NCBI GenBank assembly: GCA_946405435.1
Contig: CAMJHF010000003.1
Location: forward strand, 1 to 64,000
DNA length: 64,000 nt
Origin: an uncultured Bacteroidales bacterium
Lineage (GTDB): Bacteria; Bacteroidota; Bacteroidia; Bacteroidales; UBA932
Reading direction: 5' to 3'
Shown: one piece after another, positions 17,897 to 27,797 of the stretch
Layout: each line of letters begins with the position of its first letter
Numbering within the stretch: position 1 is the stretch's first letter
The notes under the pieces: model-generated
The model's database searches: none
What the model was told of the DNA's origin: nothing
Seen by the model: the letters and a program-made list of their open reading frames with translations, nothing else
Translations under genes and position numbers: made by a program

Positions 17897-20008
17897 CTAT
17901 TCCAGCCTGTCGAAGTGTACTTCCAGATTCATCGAGCCACCCGGTACAGTCTCTTTCCAGTAAGCGTCTCCCTTGCTGGCGTCTTTGCCGGAGTCGAAGT
18001 TCTTGAGGGTGAGCTTGTCCAGCGAGAAGGACTTTGATGGGTCGTAAATGCATGTGTACTTGAGATTTACTACATCTCCGAAGCCGTTGCCCTTTTGGGT
18101 GATGGTGAAGATGACTTCGTAGGTTTCATCCTTGTTGTCGTATGCGTGTACTTCGTATCCGTTGCTTACTTTCTTGGTTGTGATCGTAGATAAGCTGTTG
18201 TGTGTCCATCCGGCATTGATCCAGCTGGCGTAACTGTTCCCGCCGAGTCTTATATCGCCCTCCAGGCTCACGCTCCAGATGTTCGGGACTTTGACCGAAG
18301 GGTCCGATTTGGAGAAGCTGGCTTTAACCTCCGAGGTGATGGCTCCATAGCCATTGCCCTGGGTTTCCCGTACGGTCAATACTACCATAGGGTACTTCAC
18401 GGTGTAAGATTTCAAATCATTCACGGAGAGGCTGAACGGAGCATCTTTACTGGCTGTGCCAATAAGGAAGCATTTTGCATTGTCAGCTACACGGTAGACC
18501 CTGGTGAGCAGACCGGCCTGAGTCTGTTCCACCAGCCATTCTTCGCCCGTCATGGAACTTAGGGCAGAGTCCGAGTACTTAAATGTGTGGATGGTGACGC
18601 CGTAGTCGTTGACCTGTTCGCGGTATTTATACTCTTTGGTATTGTCCAGGTTGTGTCTGGTGGATATGTTGCCAAGGACGACACGCTTGTCGATTTCTCC
18701 GCTCATGACTGCCTCTACAAACTTCAGGTAGCTTGGGGTGTCAAAGAATGTAAGCTTGTTTTCGGCAAGGAACTTATCGAACACCTCCCTGATGGTTTTG
18801 GCTCCGTCGCGCTGATATTCGACGAGTTTGACTATCTTCTTGTCGGAGGTGTTCTTGGCCAGGTATTCAATGAAAAGTCCCATGCCGTAGCCGTGGTTCC
18901 TGTAGGTTGCATAGTCTGTGCCCAGCGGGAAGAAATTTGTCAGCAGTTCCTTGGCGTGAAAAGGCGAATTGTCACCCAGCGTCCCTTCTCCCGTGACTTT
19001 CTCGGTCCAGCAGCCTATGGCCTCGGACAGCATAGCCCAGTCGTCGCCCACCGAGCCCATCCAGTACCTGTTCATGGCACTGCGGGTTACGTCGTATTGC
19101 TGGTCGTGGACCAGGTGGAAAAGCTCGTGTACCATGGTCTGGCGCAGCTCGTTCACAAGGCTCTTTTCGTAGCCGGTGTCGGCAACTCTCTTGATAAAAG
19201 AAGAGTTGAGCCTCATGTATCCCCATTCCGTCACGAAGGGATTGGATTCGGCGAGTCCTACGCAATCCTTTTCATCCGCCTCCTTGAAAGCATGAACCCT
19301 TACGAGCAATGTCCAGAAGTCGGGCCTGAGGCCAAGTGTGCCGAGGTCGTCGCAGGCTTTCCGGTAGTAATCCGGGAATTTAAACATTATATCCTGATAT
19401 TCTACTTCAGTATAGTTCAGCGCCGACTCGTCTGCAAACCAGCTTGTAAGCAATATTGGATACCACGCTTTGGTCGGGGGTGCGGACTGTCCGGCCAGAA
19501 GCCCGATGGAGAAGAACGGATTGATGTCCAGCGGGTCGAGCACCGGGGGAATGTTAACAACAACCTCTCCGTTGCTGAATGAACAGTTGACATAGAGCAC
19601 GGATTCATGGCATGTGCCAAGGTGACGGCTGAAGGTCAGAATCTTGACCGCGGGGCGCACTTCGCCGTATTCTCCGGCCCAGGGAATCCTTACGGTGAAT
19701 TCTTTCTTGGTGCCTCCGTCAGGGAATGTCAGCTGGTAGAATTGCGAGCGTTCGTCATCGCCGCCAACAGAGCCTTTGCGGACGGGAGTCACTGCAATCC
19801 TGGACTCTCCGTTGAATGTCCCTGACGGAAAACTAAGGGTGATGTCTCCGGCTACAACGTCTCCTCCGGACTGGGGAACCTGATGCCAGTCTTCTTCACT
19901 TACCGTTTCGAAGGGCTTGAGGATCCTCTCTTTGCTGCAGGAAGTAAAAACAATGGCGGCAGCTCCGGCAATGCTGAGCAATTTTGCTAAAAATCCGATG
20001 CTTTTCAT
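17897..20008 (-). CDS. Lipoprotein with HExxH motif (putative secreted metallopeptidase)
   Basis: MKSIGFLAKLLSIAGAAAIVFTSCSKE lipobox; TMVHELFHLVHDQQYD. Confidence 0.75.
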   Translation of the reverse strand: MKSIGFLAKLLSIAGAAAIVFTSCSKERILKPFETVSEEDWHQVPQSGGDVVAGDITLSFPSGTFNGESRIAVTPVRKGSVGGDDERSQFYQLTFPDGGTKKEFTVRIPWAGEYGEVRPAVKILTFSRHLGTCHESVLYVNCSFSNGEVVVNIPPVLDPLDINPFFSIGLLAGQSAPPTKAWYPILLTSWFADESALNYTEVEYQDIMFKFPDYYRKACDDLGTLGLRPDFWTLLVRVHAFKEADEKDCVGLAESNPFVTEWGYMRLNSSFIKRVADTGYEKSLVNELRQTMVHELFHLVHDQQYDVTRSAMNRYWMGSVGDDWAMLSEAIGCWTEKVTGEGTLGDNSPFHAKELLTNFFPLGTDYATYRNHGYGMGLFIEYLAKNTSDKKIVKLVEYQRDGAKTIREVFDKFLAENKLTFFDTPSYLKFVEAVMSGEIDKRVVLGNISTRHNLDNTKEYKYREQVNDYGVTIHTFKYSDSALSSMTGEEWLVEQTQAGLLTRVYRVADNAKCFLIGTASKDAPFSLSVNDLKSYTVKYPMVVLTVRETQGNGYGAITSEVKASFSKSDPSVKVPNIWSVSLEGDIRLGGNSYASWINAGWTHNSLSTITTKKVSNGYEVHAYDNKDETYEVIFTITQKGNGFGDVVNLKYTCIYDPSKSFSLDKLTLKNFDSGKDASKGDAYWKETVPGGSMNLEVHFDRLE

Positions 20009-20011
20009 AAA

Positions 20012-20049
20012 TTCAGCGCTTTTGCCCCAATATAAGCAAAAGCGCTGAA
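20012..20049. other. Perfect 14-bp stem hairpin immediately upstream of the 17897..20008 start codon
   Basis: TTCAGCGCTTTTGC-10 nt-GCAAAAGCGCTGAA. Confidence 0.9.
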
Positions 20050-20072
20050 TATCAAAATATTTTATGGAAGAA

Positions 20073-21602
20073 TTATCCTTCAAGCGTCCACTCGGCTCCG
20101 TCTTTGGTGTCCTTGACCTGTATGCCGAGTGCTTTCAGGGAGTCGCGGATGTGGTCCGAAGTGGCCCAGTCCTTGGCGGCCTTGGCGGCGGCGCGCTGCT
20201 CGAGCACCATGCCCATGAGGCCGTCGATGACCTTGCGGGCGCCCTCGGAGCCGGTCTCTTCGTCCTTCAGGCCCAGCACGCCGAACACAATGTCGTCGAA
20301 GAGCTGGCAGAGAGTGTCGATGTCACCCTTGCCGAGTTTGACCTGCCCGGCTTTAGCGGAGTTGATGAGACGCACGGCCTCTGAAATGTGGGCCAGGGCG
20401 ACCGGGGTGTTCATATCGTCGCAAAGGGCGTCGTAGATGCCCTCGAAAACCTTGCGCACAGCTTCGGATTCGGCAGCGCAGTTGTCGGGGGCGGTGCCGA
20501 AGGCTTCCTCGCCGTAGGGCCATGCCGGGGCCTTGCGGCCGGCCATAGCGTAGAGCTCGCGGGCGGCCTGCAGCACGCGGGAGAGGCCCTTCTCGGCGGC
20601 CTGAAGGGCCTCGTTGGAGAAGTCCAGGGTGCCGCGGTAATGAGCCTGCAGGATGAAGAAACGTACTGTCATGGGACTGTAGGCGCGCTCCAGCTTGGGG
20701 TGATTGCCGCTGAAGAGCTCGGGAAGGGTTATGAAGTTGCCCAGGCTCTTGCCCATCTTCTGCCCGCCGATGGTGATGAGGTTGTTGTGTACCCAGTAGT
20801 GTACGCCCTGCGTGTGGCGGCAGGCCACGTTCTGCGCTATCTCGCACTCGTGGTGGGGGAACATTAGATCCATGCCGCCGCCGTGGATGTCGAACTCGCT
20901 GCCCAGGTACTTCTCTCCCATGACGGAGCACTCCAGGTGCCATCCCGGGAAACCCTCGCCCCAGGGGGAGGGCCAGCGCATGATGTGCTGGGGTTCGGCT
21001 TTTTTCCAGAGGGCGAAGTCGTAGGGCGCGCGCTTGTCGCTCTGTCCGTCGAGGCTGCGGGTGCCCTCGAGGGTGTCGTCAAGGTTGCGGCCGCTCAGCA
21101 CTCCGTAGCGGTGGTCGCGGTTGTATTTCTGCACGTCGAAATAGATGCTGCCATTGGATTCGTAGGCGTAGCCGGCGGCGAGAATCTTCTTGACGGCTTC
21201 GATCTGCTCCACGATGTGGCCGCTGGCACGGGGCTCGATGGACGGCGGGGCGCAGTTCAGCAGGCGCATCGCCTCATGGTAGTGCAGGGTGTAGGTCTGC
21301 ACCACTTCCATGGGCTCCAGCTGCTCCAGGCGGGCCTTCTTGGCTATCTTGTCCTCGCCCTCGTCGGCGTCGTGCTCGAGGTGGCCGACGTCGGTTATGT
21401 TGCGTACATAGCGCACCTTGTAGCCCAGGTGGCGCAGCAGCTTGCTGAGTACATCGTAAGTCACGCCGGGCCTGGCATGGCCCAGGTGGGCCTCGCCGTA
21501 AACGGTGGGCCCGCACACATACATTCCCACATGTCCTTCATGGACGGGCTTGAAAAGCTCCTTGGTACGCGTAAGCGTATTGGTAAGTAAGAGTTGTCGC
21601 AT
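20073..21602 (-). CDS. cysS: Cysteinyl-tRNA synthetase
   Basis: [42 protein letters not shown]. Confidence 0.96.
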   Translation of the reverse strand: MRQLLLTNTLTRTKELFKPVHEGHVGMYVCGPTVYGEAHLGHARPGVTYDVLSKLLRHLGYKVRYVRNITDVGHLEHDADEGEDKIAKKARLEQLEPMEVVQTYTLHYHEAMRLLNCAPPSIEPRASGHIVEQIEAVKKILAAGYAYESNGSIYFDVQKYNRDHRYGVLSGRNLDDTLEGTRSLDGQSDKRAPYDFALWKKAEPQHIMRWPSPWGEGFPGWHLECSVMGEKYLGSEFDIHGGGMDLMFPHHECEIAQNVACRHTQGVHYWVHNNLITIGGQKMGKSLGNFITLPELFSGNHPKLERAYSPMTVRFFILQAHYRGTLDFSNEALQAAEKGLSRVLQAARELYAMAGRKAPAWPYGEEAFGTAPDNCAAESEAVRKVFEGIYDALCDDMNTPVALAHISEAVRLINSAKAGQVKLGKGDIDTLCQLFDDIVFGVLGLKDEETGSEGARKVIDGLMGMVLEQRAAAKAAKDWATSDHIRDSLKALGIQVKDTKDGAEWTLEG

Positions 21603-21627
21603 AGACTGCAAAGATAATAAAAGTTGG

Positions 21628-22230
21628 CTAATACAGCACCAGTCCCAGCACGGCGCCGCCAAGGATTACCAGGATGGGATTTACCTTGCCCCAGTAGGAT
21701 GCGGCAAATGCCGCGGCCAGCAGGCACCAGCTCTTCCAGTCGGCGAAGTTCTCGCGCACAATAGAGAATGACGGCACGCAGCCGGCCCACGCCACCCGGA
21801 CCACCAGGATCACCGCGGCGGCGCCGATAAGCCCCACCACGGTGGGCCTGAGCCATCCCATGGTGCCCTCGAAAAGAGTGCTTTTGCTGAATTTGGAATA
21901 GACCTTGACCAGCGCCAGCACAATCAGGAAAGACGGCAGCATAAGCGCGAGGGTGGCTACCGCCGACCCGGCGACTCCCATCCAGTGCAGGCCAGTAGCC
22001 CCGTAGAGCACGCTGTAGCCCACATAGGTGGCGGAATTGATGCCTATGGGGCCCGGAGTCATCTGCGAGATTGCCACAATGTCGGTGAATGCGCTCTCCG
22101 TTATCCACTGGTGAGCCACTACCACCTGCGTCTGGATGAGCGACAGCATGGCGTAGCCTCCGCCGAAGGTAAAGGCGCCCACAAGGAAGAAAGTCCATGC
22201 CAGCTGCAGGAAGAGGTTCAGCGTTTCCAT
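21628..22230 (-). CDS. Chromate transporter family protein (half-size)
   Basis: [31 protein letters not shown]. Confidence 0.88.
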   Translation of the reverse strand: METLNLFLQLAWTFFLVGAFTFGGGYAMLSLIQTQVVVAHQWITESAFTDIVAISQMTPGPIGINSATYVGYSVLYGATGLHWMGVAGSAVATLALMLPSFLIVLALVKVYSKFSKSTLFEGTMGWLRPTVVGLIGAAAVILVVRVAWAGCVPSFSIVRENFADWKSWCLLAAAFAASYWGKVNPILVILGGAVLGLVLY

Positions 22231-22775
22231 CTCTGTCTAAAATAAGTTACGCTGAATCCCAGCACTATAACGACGAGCAGAATATAAATGGGCGACACGT
22301 TGAGGAACGCCACAAGCACCAGGGCGGCCACGGCAAGCAGCCATTTCCACCAGGTGGTGCAGGACTTGCGCCCCATGTTTATCATGGGCACGGCGATGAG
22401 CGAGATGACCACCGGCCTTATCCCCTTGAACGCACGTTCCACCCAAGGGTTGTCCTTGAATGTCGAGAAGAACATGGCGATGGCAAGAATGATGACAAAG
22501 GACGGCGTTACCGAGCCCAGGGTTGCAGCAATGCTCCCCGGTATGCCCCTTAGCCGGTATCCGGCAAAGATGGAGATGTTCACAGCCATCACGCCCGGAG
22601 CGCTCTGCGACAGGGCGACTATGTCCGGCAGTTCATCATCTGAAATCCACCCACGGCGCGACATCTCCCGCTGTATTATTGGAATCATGGCATAGCCGCC
22701 CCCGATGGTGAACGCCCCAATCTTGGCGAACACCCCGAAAATCTGCAGCAGCGATACTTTCCTGTTTTCGTCCAT
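22218..22775 (-). CDS. Chromate transporter family protein (half-size)
   Basis: TIGGGYAMIPIIQREM, SQSAPGVMAVNISIFAGY; overlaps its partner by 13 bp. Confidence 0.88.
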   Translation of the reverse strand: MDENRKVSLLQIFGVFAKIGAFTIGGGYAMIPIIQREMSRRGWISDDELPDIVALSQSAPGVMAVNISIFAGYRLRGIPGSIAATLGSVTPSFVIILAIAMFFSTFKDNPWVERAFKGIRPVVISLIAVPMINMGRKSCTTWWKWLLAVAALVLVAFLNVSPIYILLVVIVLGFSVTYFRQRWKR

Positions 22776-22776
22776 A

Positions 22777-24162
22777 TCAGTCAAGGGGGTATTTGAAGAT
22801 GTTGACACGGCGCTCCGGAGATGCTCCCGCATCTTTGCTGGCAAATCCAAGATAGAGCATGCCGTCTTTTATCTTGACGCCTTCCGCCTCGAAATACCCG
22901 AGGTCGGTCAAGCCCTCGGAAGCGAGCAGGGCGAGATTGTCAACCCAGGGCACGGCGGCCGTTTCGATTGTCTTCCCCTGCTGGTTTATCAGATAGACGG
23001 TAGCCCAGTTCTTGGCGGTGCCGGCCTCCACCTGGTCGGCCTCGGCGCCGCCCCCGCGGAAAAACCAAAGTTTGCCGTGATGCCAGTCGTAGCCCTGGGG
23101 TACATAGTTGAAGGGCATCTGGAACTTCAGAAGAGGCGTAAGCTTGGCCAGGTTGACGGCCTTTACTATCGGCTTTTCGGTAACCACAGGACTCCCGTAA
23201 CTGACATTGTAGGCCAGCTGGATGTTTTCGGCCGAGGCGGACTTGACCGCTTCGATGTCATAGACATAGAACCACGCTTTGCCGGATGCATCCCGGCACC
23301 AGATGCCGAGGCTTCCATTGTCGGAGTCGCATGCGGCTATTATGCGTTTCATGCCGGGAAGCACGTAATTGTGGGCGCTGAAGGAGGGCTGGACCGTAAG
23401 TCCGGGGGTGAACTTCACGCGGGAGAGCACCTGAGAGTCGGTGTAGCGGTTGGTACTGCCGCTTTCGAGAGTGCCGTAGTTGGGGGTCCACAGCCAGTCG
23501 CCCTCGGAGCTGCGCTCTACGAACATATTGTCCCCGTGCCCGTAATACTTCAGGTGCATGTACGCCTGAGGGGCCTGGGAGTGTACAGGTTTGCGGGTGA
23601 ATGTCAGCGTATGGGGGCTTCCGCATACCTGGCAGGCATAAAGGTAATCGTCGAAGAAATCCCACGACTGGACTACGGCTTTGTAGTATAATGTGTGGCC
23701 GCAGGTAAACTTGAAGCCGCTGCTGTAGGCCTGCTTGACAGGGCTCAGGTCCACCACATAGAACTTGCGCTCGGTCCAGGCCCCGGATTCCTGCTCGGAT
23801 ATCCTGACGACCGTGCTGCCCCTGGCAATCGCCACGATCTTTCCGCTGCCGTCGACGGTTGCAACCGAAGGGTTTGAAGAATTGAAAAGCAGGTTATAGC
23901 TTTTTGCCTGGTCGAATTCCGTTCCTGACAAGGTGCAGTGCAGGGTCATGGACTCGCCCGGGCTAAGGTCTGTGTAAGGATCCGATATGTTGATTTCCAG
24001 TGTCTTGGGGTCTTCGGTACCGGGCTCGGGCTCCTGGGGTTCCGGAGCGGGAGGCGGAGGCAGTACAGGAATAACCGGTTTAACCTCCGGCACGGCAGGG
24101 TCGCCGCAGGAAAAAAGCGCCAGCAGGAAAGATAGCGCCAAAGCCGGCAGAGCGCGTTTCAT
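22777..24162 (-). CDS. Lipoprotein with Ig-like (Big2-type) domain
   Basis: MKRALPALALSFLLALFSCGD lipobox; NPSVATVDGSGKIVAIARGSTVVRI. Confidence 0.75.
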   Translation of the reverse strand: MKRALPALALSFLLALFSCGDPAVPEVKPVIPVLPPPPAPEPQEPEPGTEDPKTLEINISDPYTDLSPGESMTLHCTLSGTEFDQAKSYNLLFNSSNPSVATVDGSGKIVAIARGSTVVRISEQESGAWTERKFYVVDLSPVKQAYSSGFKFTCGHTLYYKAVVQSWDFFDDYLYACQVCGSPHTLTFTRKPVHSQAPQAYMHLKYYGHGDNMFVERSSEGDWLWTPNYGTLESGSTNRYTDSQVLSRVKFTPGLTVQPSFSAHNYVLPGMKRIIAACDSDNGSLGIWCRDASGKAWFYVYDIEAVKSASAENIQLAYNVSYGSPVVTEKPIVKAVNLAKLTPLLKFQMPFNYVPQGYDWHHGKLWFFRGGGAEADQVEAGTAKNWATVYLINQQGKTIETAAVPWVDNLALLASEGLTDLGYFEAEGVKIKDGMLYLGFASKDAGASPERRVNIFKYPLD

Positions 24163-24908
24163 CGGAGCACGAGTTCTACCGGACAGTGGTCGGAGCCGTA
24201 GATCTGGTTGTGAATGTCGGTGGAGACGATGCGGTCGCGCAGGCCGTCGGAGACCAGGAAATAGTCGATGCGCCAACCGACGTTCCTCTCACGCGCGGCC
24301 ATGCGGTAGCTCCACCAGGAGTACTTGACCTCGTCCGGATGCTGGAACCGCCAGCTGTCGGTAAAGCCGGAGGCCAGAAGCTCGGTCATCTTGTCCCTTT
24401 CTTCATCGGAGAAACCGGCGTTGAAGTGGTTGGTGGCGGGATTCTTCAGGTCTATCTCTTCGTGGGCCACGTTCATGTCGCCGCACACTATCACCCCTTT
24501 GCGCTCCTTGAGCGAGCCAAGGTAAGCGCGGAATGCGTCCTCCCACTGCATGCGGTAGTCGAGGCGGCGCAGGCCGTCCTGGGAGTTGGGGGTATAGACG
24601 TTTACAAGGTAGAAATCGGGCATTTCCAGCGTGATGACACGCCCTTCGGAGTCGTGCTCCGGAATGCCCATCCCGTTGCTGACGCCGAGAGGCTCCTGCC
24701 TTGTGTAGATGCAGGTGCCTGAATAGCCTTTCTTCTCGGCGTAATTCCAATAAGATGTGAAGCCGGGAAACTGAAGGTCTATCTGGCCCTCCTGCAGTTT
24801 GGTTTCCTGCAGACACACAAAATCGGCGTCCAGTTCCACGAAAACATCGGCAAACCCCTTGCCTGCCACGGCCCTCAGGCCGTTCACGTTCCAGCTGATG
24901 AATTTCAT
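24159..24908 (-). CDS. xth: Exodeoxyribonuclease III
   Basis: MKFISWNVNGLRAV, LQETKLQ, GDMNVAHEEIDLKNP, SDHCPVELVL. Confidence 0.93.
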   Translation of the reverse strand: MKFISWNVNGLRAVAGKGFADVFVELDADFVCLQETKLQEGQIDLQFPGFTSYWNYAEKKGYSGTCIYTRQEPLGVSNGMGIPEHDSEGRVITLEMPDFYLVNVYTPNSQDGLRRLDYRMQWEDAFRAYLGSLKERKGVIVCGDMNVAHEEIDLKNPATNHFNAGFSDEERDKMTELLASGFTDSWRFQHPDEVKYSWWSYRMAARERNVGWRIDYFLVSDGLRDRIVSTDIHNQIYGSDHCPVELVLR

Positions 24909-24935
24909 ATTCCGCAAATTTAGTAAATATTAAGC

Positions 24936-25057
24936 AATAACCTGCATCACTTTGGGGACTACGGCCCTTCGGGCCTATCCCTCCCGCAGCAAGCTGCGGG
25001 CCCCTCCCACTCACTACTGCGTGGGCGCAGACGGTACCCAAAGTTATACAGGTTATT
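24936..25057. repeat. Palindromic ~122-bp intergenic element with ~21-bp imperfect terminal inverted repeats and nested hairpins
   Basis: AATAACCTGCATCACTTTGGG ... CCCAAAGTTATACAGGTTATT; internal GGCCCTTCGGGCC and CCCGCAGCAAGCTGCGGG. Confidence 0.8.
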
Positions 25058-25139
25058 TTTTAACCAAGTCTTAACAAAAAGTTCAGATATTCTTGTTGCG
25101 CCTGCCGGCAGCGTAACAGGACTGGTGCTGTAATAGTCA

Positions 25140-25206
25140 GGGAGGCGGCAGGTTTGCCGGCAGTCGGCGGCAAGCAGGGAGGCGGCAGGTTTGCCGGCAG
25201 TCGGTC
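25140..25206. repeat. Direct repeat, ~37-bp period, two copies
   Basis: GGAGGCGGCAGGTTTGCCGGCAGTCGG occurs twice, separated by CGGCAAGCAG. Confidence 0.85.
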
Positions 25207-25210
25207 AGTC

Positions 25211-25366
25211 AAAAGTACCGAGCATGATTTATTGTGTATAATGCTGATATTAAGGCAGTTGCCAGGTGGCTCCCTGCTCGGTGCCCCATCGCAAAGGGGT
25301 ACCAAGCATGGCGAAGTGGTTTCTGGCGCCTTCGGCTGCATTTCATGATGCTCGATGCTTTGCAAA
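25211..25366. repeat. RAYT-2 flanking element, left copy (156 bp)
   Basis: AAAAGTACCGAGCAT ... TGCTCGGTGCCCCATCGCAAAGGGGTACCAAGCA ... ATGCTCGATGCTTTGCAAA. Confidence 0.88.
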
Positions 25367-25375
25367 CCGGCAGGC

Positions 25376-25421
25376 CGGCAAGCGGCAGACGGAAAACCGG
25401 CAAGCGGCAGACGGAAAACCG
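25376..25421. repeat. Tandem 23-bp repeat, two copies
   Basis: CGGCAAGCGGCAGACGGAAAACC x2. Confidence 0.75.
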
Positions 25422-25546
25422 ACAAGCAGCAAGGCGGTGGCAGGTGATAGGGAGGAATAACGACCATCAAGACTGGTGGTAATCTGAACCAGCCTGATTG
25501 CAGTTGACTGTACGCTGAACCTGCTTGGCGATGCGCGGGATACCGG

Positions 25547-26428
25547 CTAAAGACTTGCCCCGAGCTGTTCGTACGGGATCTGGACGATGCGGGCAATCTG
25601 CTTTACGGAGCAATGGTATTTGTAGCGGAGCTTCCGGGCAAGGACAAGGCGCTGGGTCACGGACAGGTCCCTGAGCCTGCCGGTATTGAAGAGTTCCATC
25701 GACATCTCCTCGCGTATCGCCCTTAATTCACTGTCAGTCAGGCACATGTCATGCCAGCTGCTGAGTTCTGACTCTATCGCGTCATCTTTATTTAAGGATA
25801 AAAAGTACATGTATGCCCTTGGGGTCTTAAGCATTTTCTCAATTTGTTTTACAGGTACGTAATTCTCGGGTAGGATTACGCCGTCGAGAACTTTCCATTC
25901 CGGTGGAAGAGACATCCTGGTTTTCAAAAGTTTGCGAACCTCTACCCGGCCCATGCTGCCAATTGTCCTGGCTCCGGCCGTGGTGCGGTTTTCATTGAAA
26001 TACAGTGGGCCGGTGCCCCAGGGGTAATTGTAAAACATTGCCATTCTTGCTTTGGTGGGATTCTTGACAATATAGCAAAGCAGGGTAAGAAAATAGTCTT
26101 CTCCGTTTATGGGTAGTATTTGCACCTGAAGGCCTTCGAAAGTGTTTTTCTCACCGTATTTGTTGGTGTTGTACATCCCCGACAAACGGGTGAATTCCTT
26201 GACGAACTTCGAGCAGGCCCCGTATGTTTCGGAATGAAGCTCAAAATGAAAGTGATTGTCCATCAATATGAATGCGACGATTATGACTCCGGTTTTGAAG
26301 GCGCATACTGCAACGCGGTTCATTGCCGCCTTAAAGTCTTGTGTATCGCGGAACAGACAGGATGAGCAGTTGCCGTCCGAACAAACATGATAGTAACCTG
26401 GACGGTCAGGGCTGGGAAGTGTTTTCAT
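25547..26428 (-). CDS. REP-associated / IS200-like Y1 transposase (second, divergent RAYT) with C-terminal HTH-like tail
   Basis: FILMDNHFHFELHSET (HUH), CYIVKNPTKA Tyr region, YPWGTG; C-term CSVKQIARIVQIPYEQLG. Confidence 0.85.
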   Translation of the reverse strand: MKTLPSPDRPGYYHVCSDGNCSSCLFRDTQDFKAAMNRVAVCAFKTGVIIVAFILMDNHFHFELHSETYGACSKFVKEFTRLSGMYNTNKYGEKNTFEGLQVQILPINGEDYFLTLLCYIVKNPTKARMAMFYNYPWGTGPLYFNENRTTAGARTIGSMGRVEVRKLLKTRMSLPPEWKVLDGVILPENYVPVKQIEKMLKTPRAYMYFLSLNKDDAIESELSSWHDMCLTDSELRAIREEMSMELFNTGRLRDLSVTQRLVLARKLRYKYHCSVKQIARIVQIPYEQLGASL

Positions 26429-26510
26429 ATTTCAAGTAATTTAGGTCTCGGCTTAATCCTCCGGGATGGTTTGTTTGCAAAGATGGAAATAATCTTTGTA
26501 ATTGCCAAAC

Positions 26511-26668
26511 AAAAGCACCGAGCATCGGAACAATAGCTAATAGGTTGGTTATCAGCTAGATATTCTGGCGTAATGTGCTCGGTGCCCCATCGCAAAGGGG
26601 TACCAAGCAGGGCGAAGTGGCTTCTTGCGCCTTCAGCTGCACTTCATGATGCTCGGTGCTTTACAAAA
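26511..26668. repeat. RAYT-2 flanking element, right copy (158 bp)
   Basis: AAAGCACCGAGCAT ... ATGCTCGGTGCTTT ends plus the same internal hairpin as the left copy; same orientation. Confidence 0.88.
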
Positions 26669-26750
26669 CGACTGGCAGGCCGGCCACGGGCAGGCTATCG
26701 GCAAGCGGTAAACAAGCTGCAGCCGGCTAGCGGTAGACGGCAGGGTGGAG

Positions 26751-26788
26751 AAACAAAAACTGCCGCTGGTAAGCATAACCAGCGGCAG
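26751..26788 (-). terminator. Intrinsic terminator downstream of pfkA
   Basis: Minus strand CTGCCGCTGGT-loop-ACCAGCGGCAG followed by TTTTTGTTT. Confidence 0.85.
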
Positions 26789-26807
26789 CTGTTAAAGGCG
26801 GTTGGTT

Positions 26808-27797
26808 TTACATCGACAGCACGTTGAGCACGGAAATGAGCTCGGCGTCGATGGGTTTGTTGTTCTTGACGGCGCGGGAAATGGGCACGTAGACGATTTC
26901 GTCGTTTTTTATGCCTATCATCACGTTGCGCTGGCCTTCCATGAGGGCCTCTATCGCGGCGTAGCCCATGCGGGAGGCGAGGATTCTGTCGTAGGCGCTG
27001 GGCGTGCCGCCCCGCTGCAGGTGGCCGAGGATAGTCACGCGGGCGTCGAACTGGGGATACTCGTTGCGTATGCGCTCGGCGTAGTACATGGCGCCGCCCA
27101 CGCCGTTCTTCTGGGCCTCGCTTACAAGCACGATGGCGCTGTTCTTGCTCTTGCGCTTGCCTCTTTCGATGAAGGCGGCCAGCTGGTCCACGTCCGTGTC
27201 GCCCTCGGGTATGATGGCGGCCTCGGCTCCGGAAGCTATGGCGCTGTTCTGCGCCAGGAATCCGGCGTCGCGCCCCATGACCTCGATGAAGAAGATGCGG
27301 TCGTGGCTGTTGGCCGTGTCGCGGATCTTGTCCACGCACTGCACGATGGTGTTGAGCGCGGAGTCGTATCCTATGGTGAAATCGGTGCCGTAGAGGTCGT
27401 TGTCGATGGTGCCGGGAAGGCCGATTATCGGCAGGTCATACTCCTTGGCGAAGAGCTGCGCCCCGGTGAGCGAGCCGTTGCCGCCTATGACCACGAGGGC
27501 GTCGATTGCAGCCTCGACCATGTTGTCGTAGGCCTTCTTGCGGCCCTCGGCGGTCATGAACTCGCCGCAGCGGGCGGTCTTGAGAATGGTGCCGCCGCGC
27601 TGTATGGTGTTGGACACGGATGATGACGTGAATTTCACGAACTCCTTCTCTATCAGTCCCTGGTAGCCGCGCATTATGCCGACTACATTGATGTCGTGGT
27701 AACGGGCGGTGCGGGTGACAGCCCTTATGGCGGCGTTCATGCCGGGCGCGTCACCGCCTGAAGTGAGCACGCCTATGGTTTTGATGACTCTTTCCAT
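26808..27797 (-). CDS. pfkA: 6-phosphofructokinase
   Basis: [43 protein letters not shown]. Confidence 0.95.
   Translation of the reverse strand: MERVIKTIGVLTSGGDAPGMNAAIRAVTRTARYHDINVVGIMRGYQGLIEKEFVKFTSSSVSNTIQRGGTILKTARCGEFMTAEGRKKAYDNMVEAAIDALVVIGGNGSLTGAQLFAKEYDLPIIGLPGTIDNDLYGTDFTIGYDSALNTIVQCVDKIRDTANSHDRIFFIEVMGRDAGFLAQNSAIASGAEAAIIPEGDTDVDQLAAFIERGKRKSKNSAIVLVSEAQKNGVGGAMYYAERIRNEYPQFDARVTILGHLQRGGTPSAYDRILASRMGYAAIEALMEGQRNVMIGIKNDEIVYVPISRAVKNNKPIDAELISVLNVLSM

Noticed and set aside
21628-22775. Chromate transporter split as a frameshifted pseudogene
   Set aside because: Two half-size ChrA-type proteins, each with its own GGGYAM and SQxxPG motifs, are a normal paired arrangement.
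25060-25600. Coding potential in ORFs around 25060-25600
   Set aside because: These ORFs run through direct repeats and palindromes and show no protein-like motifs.
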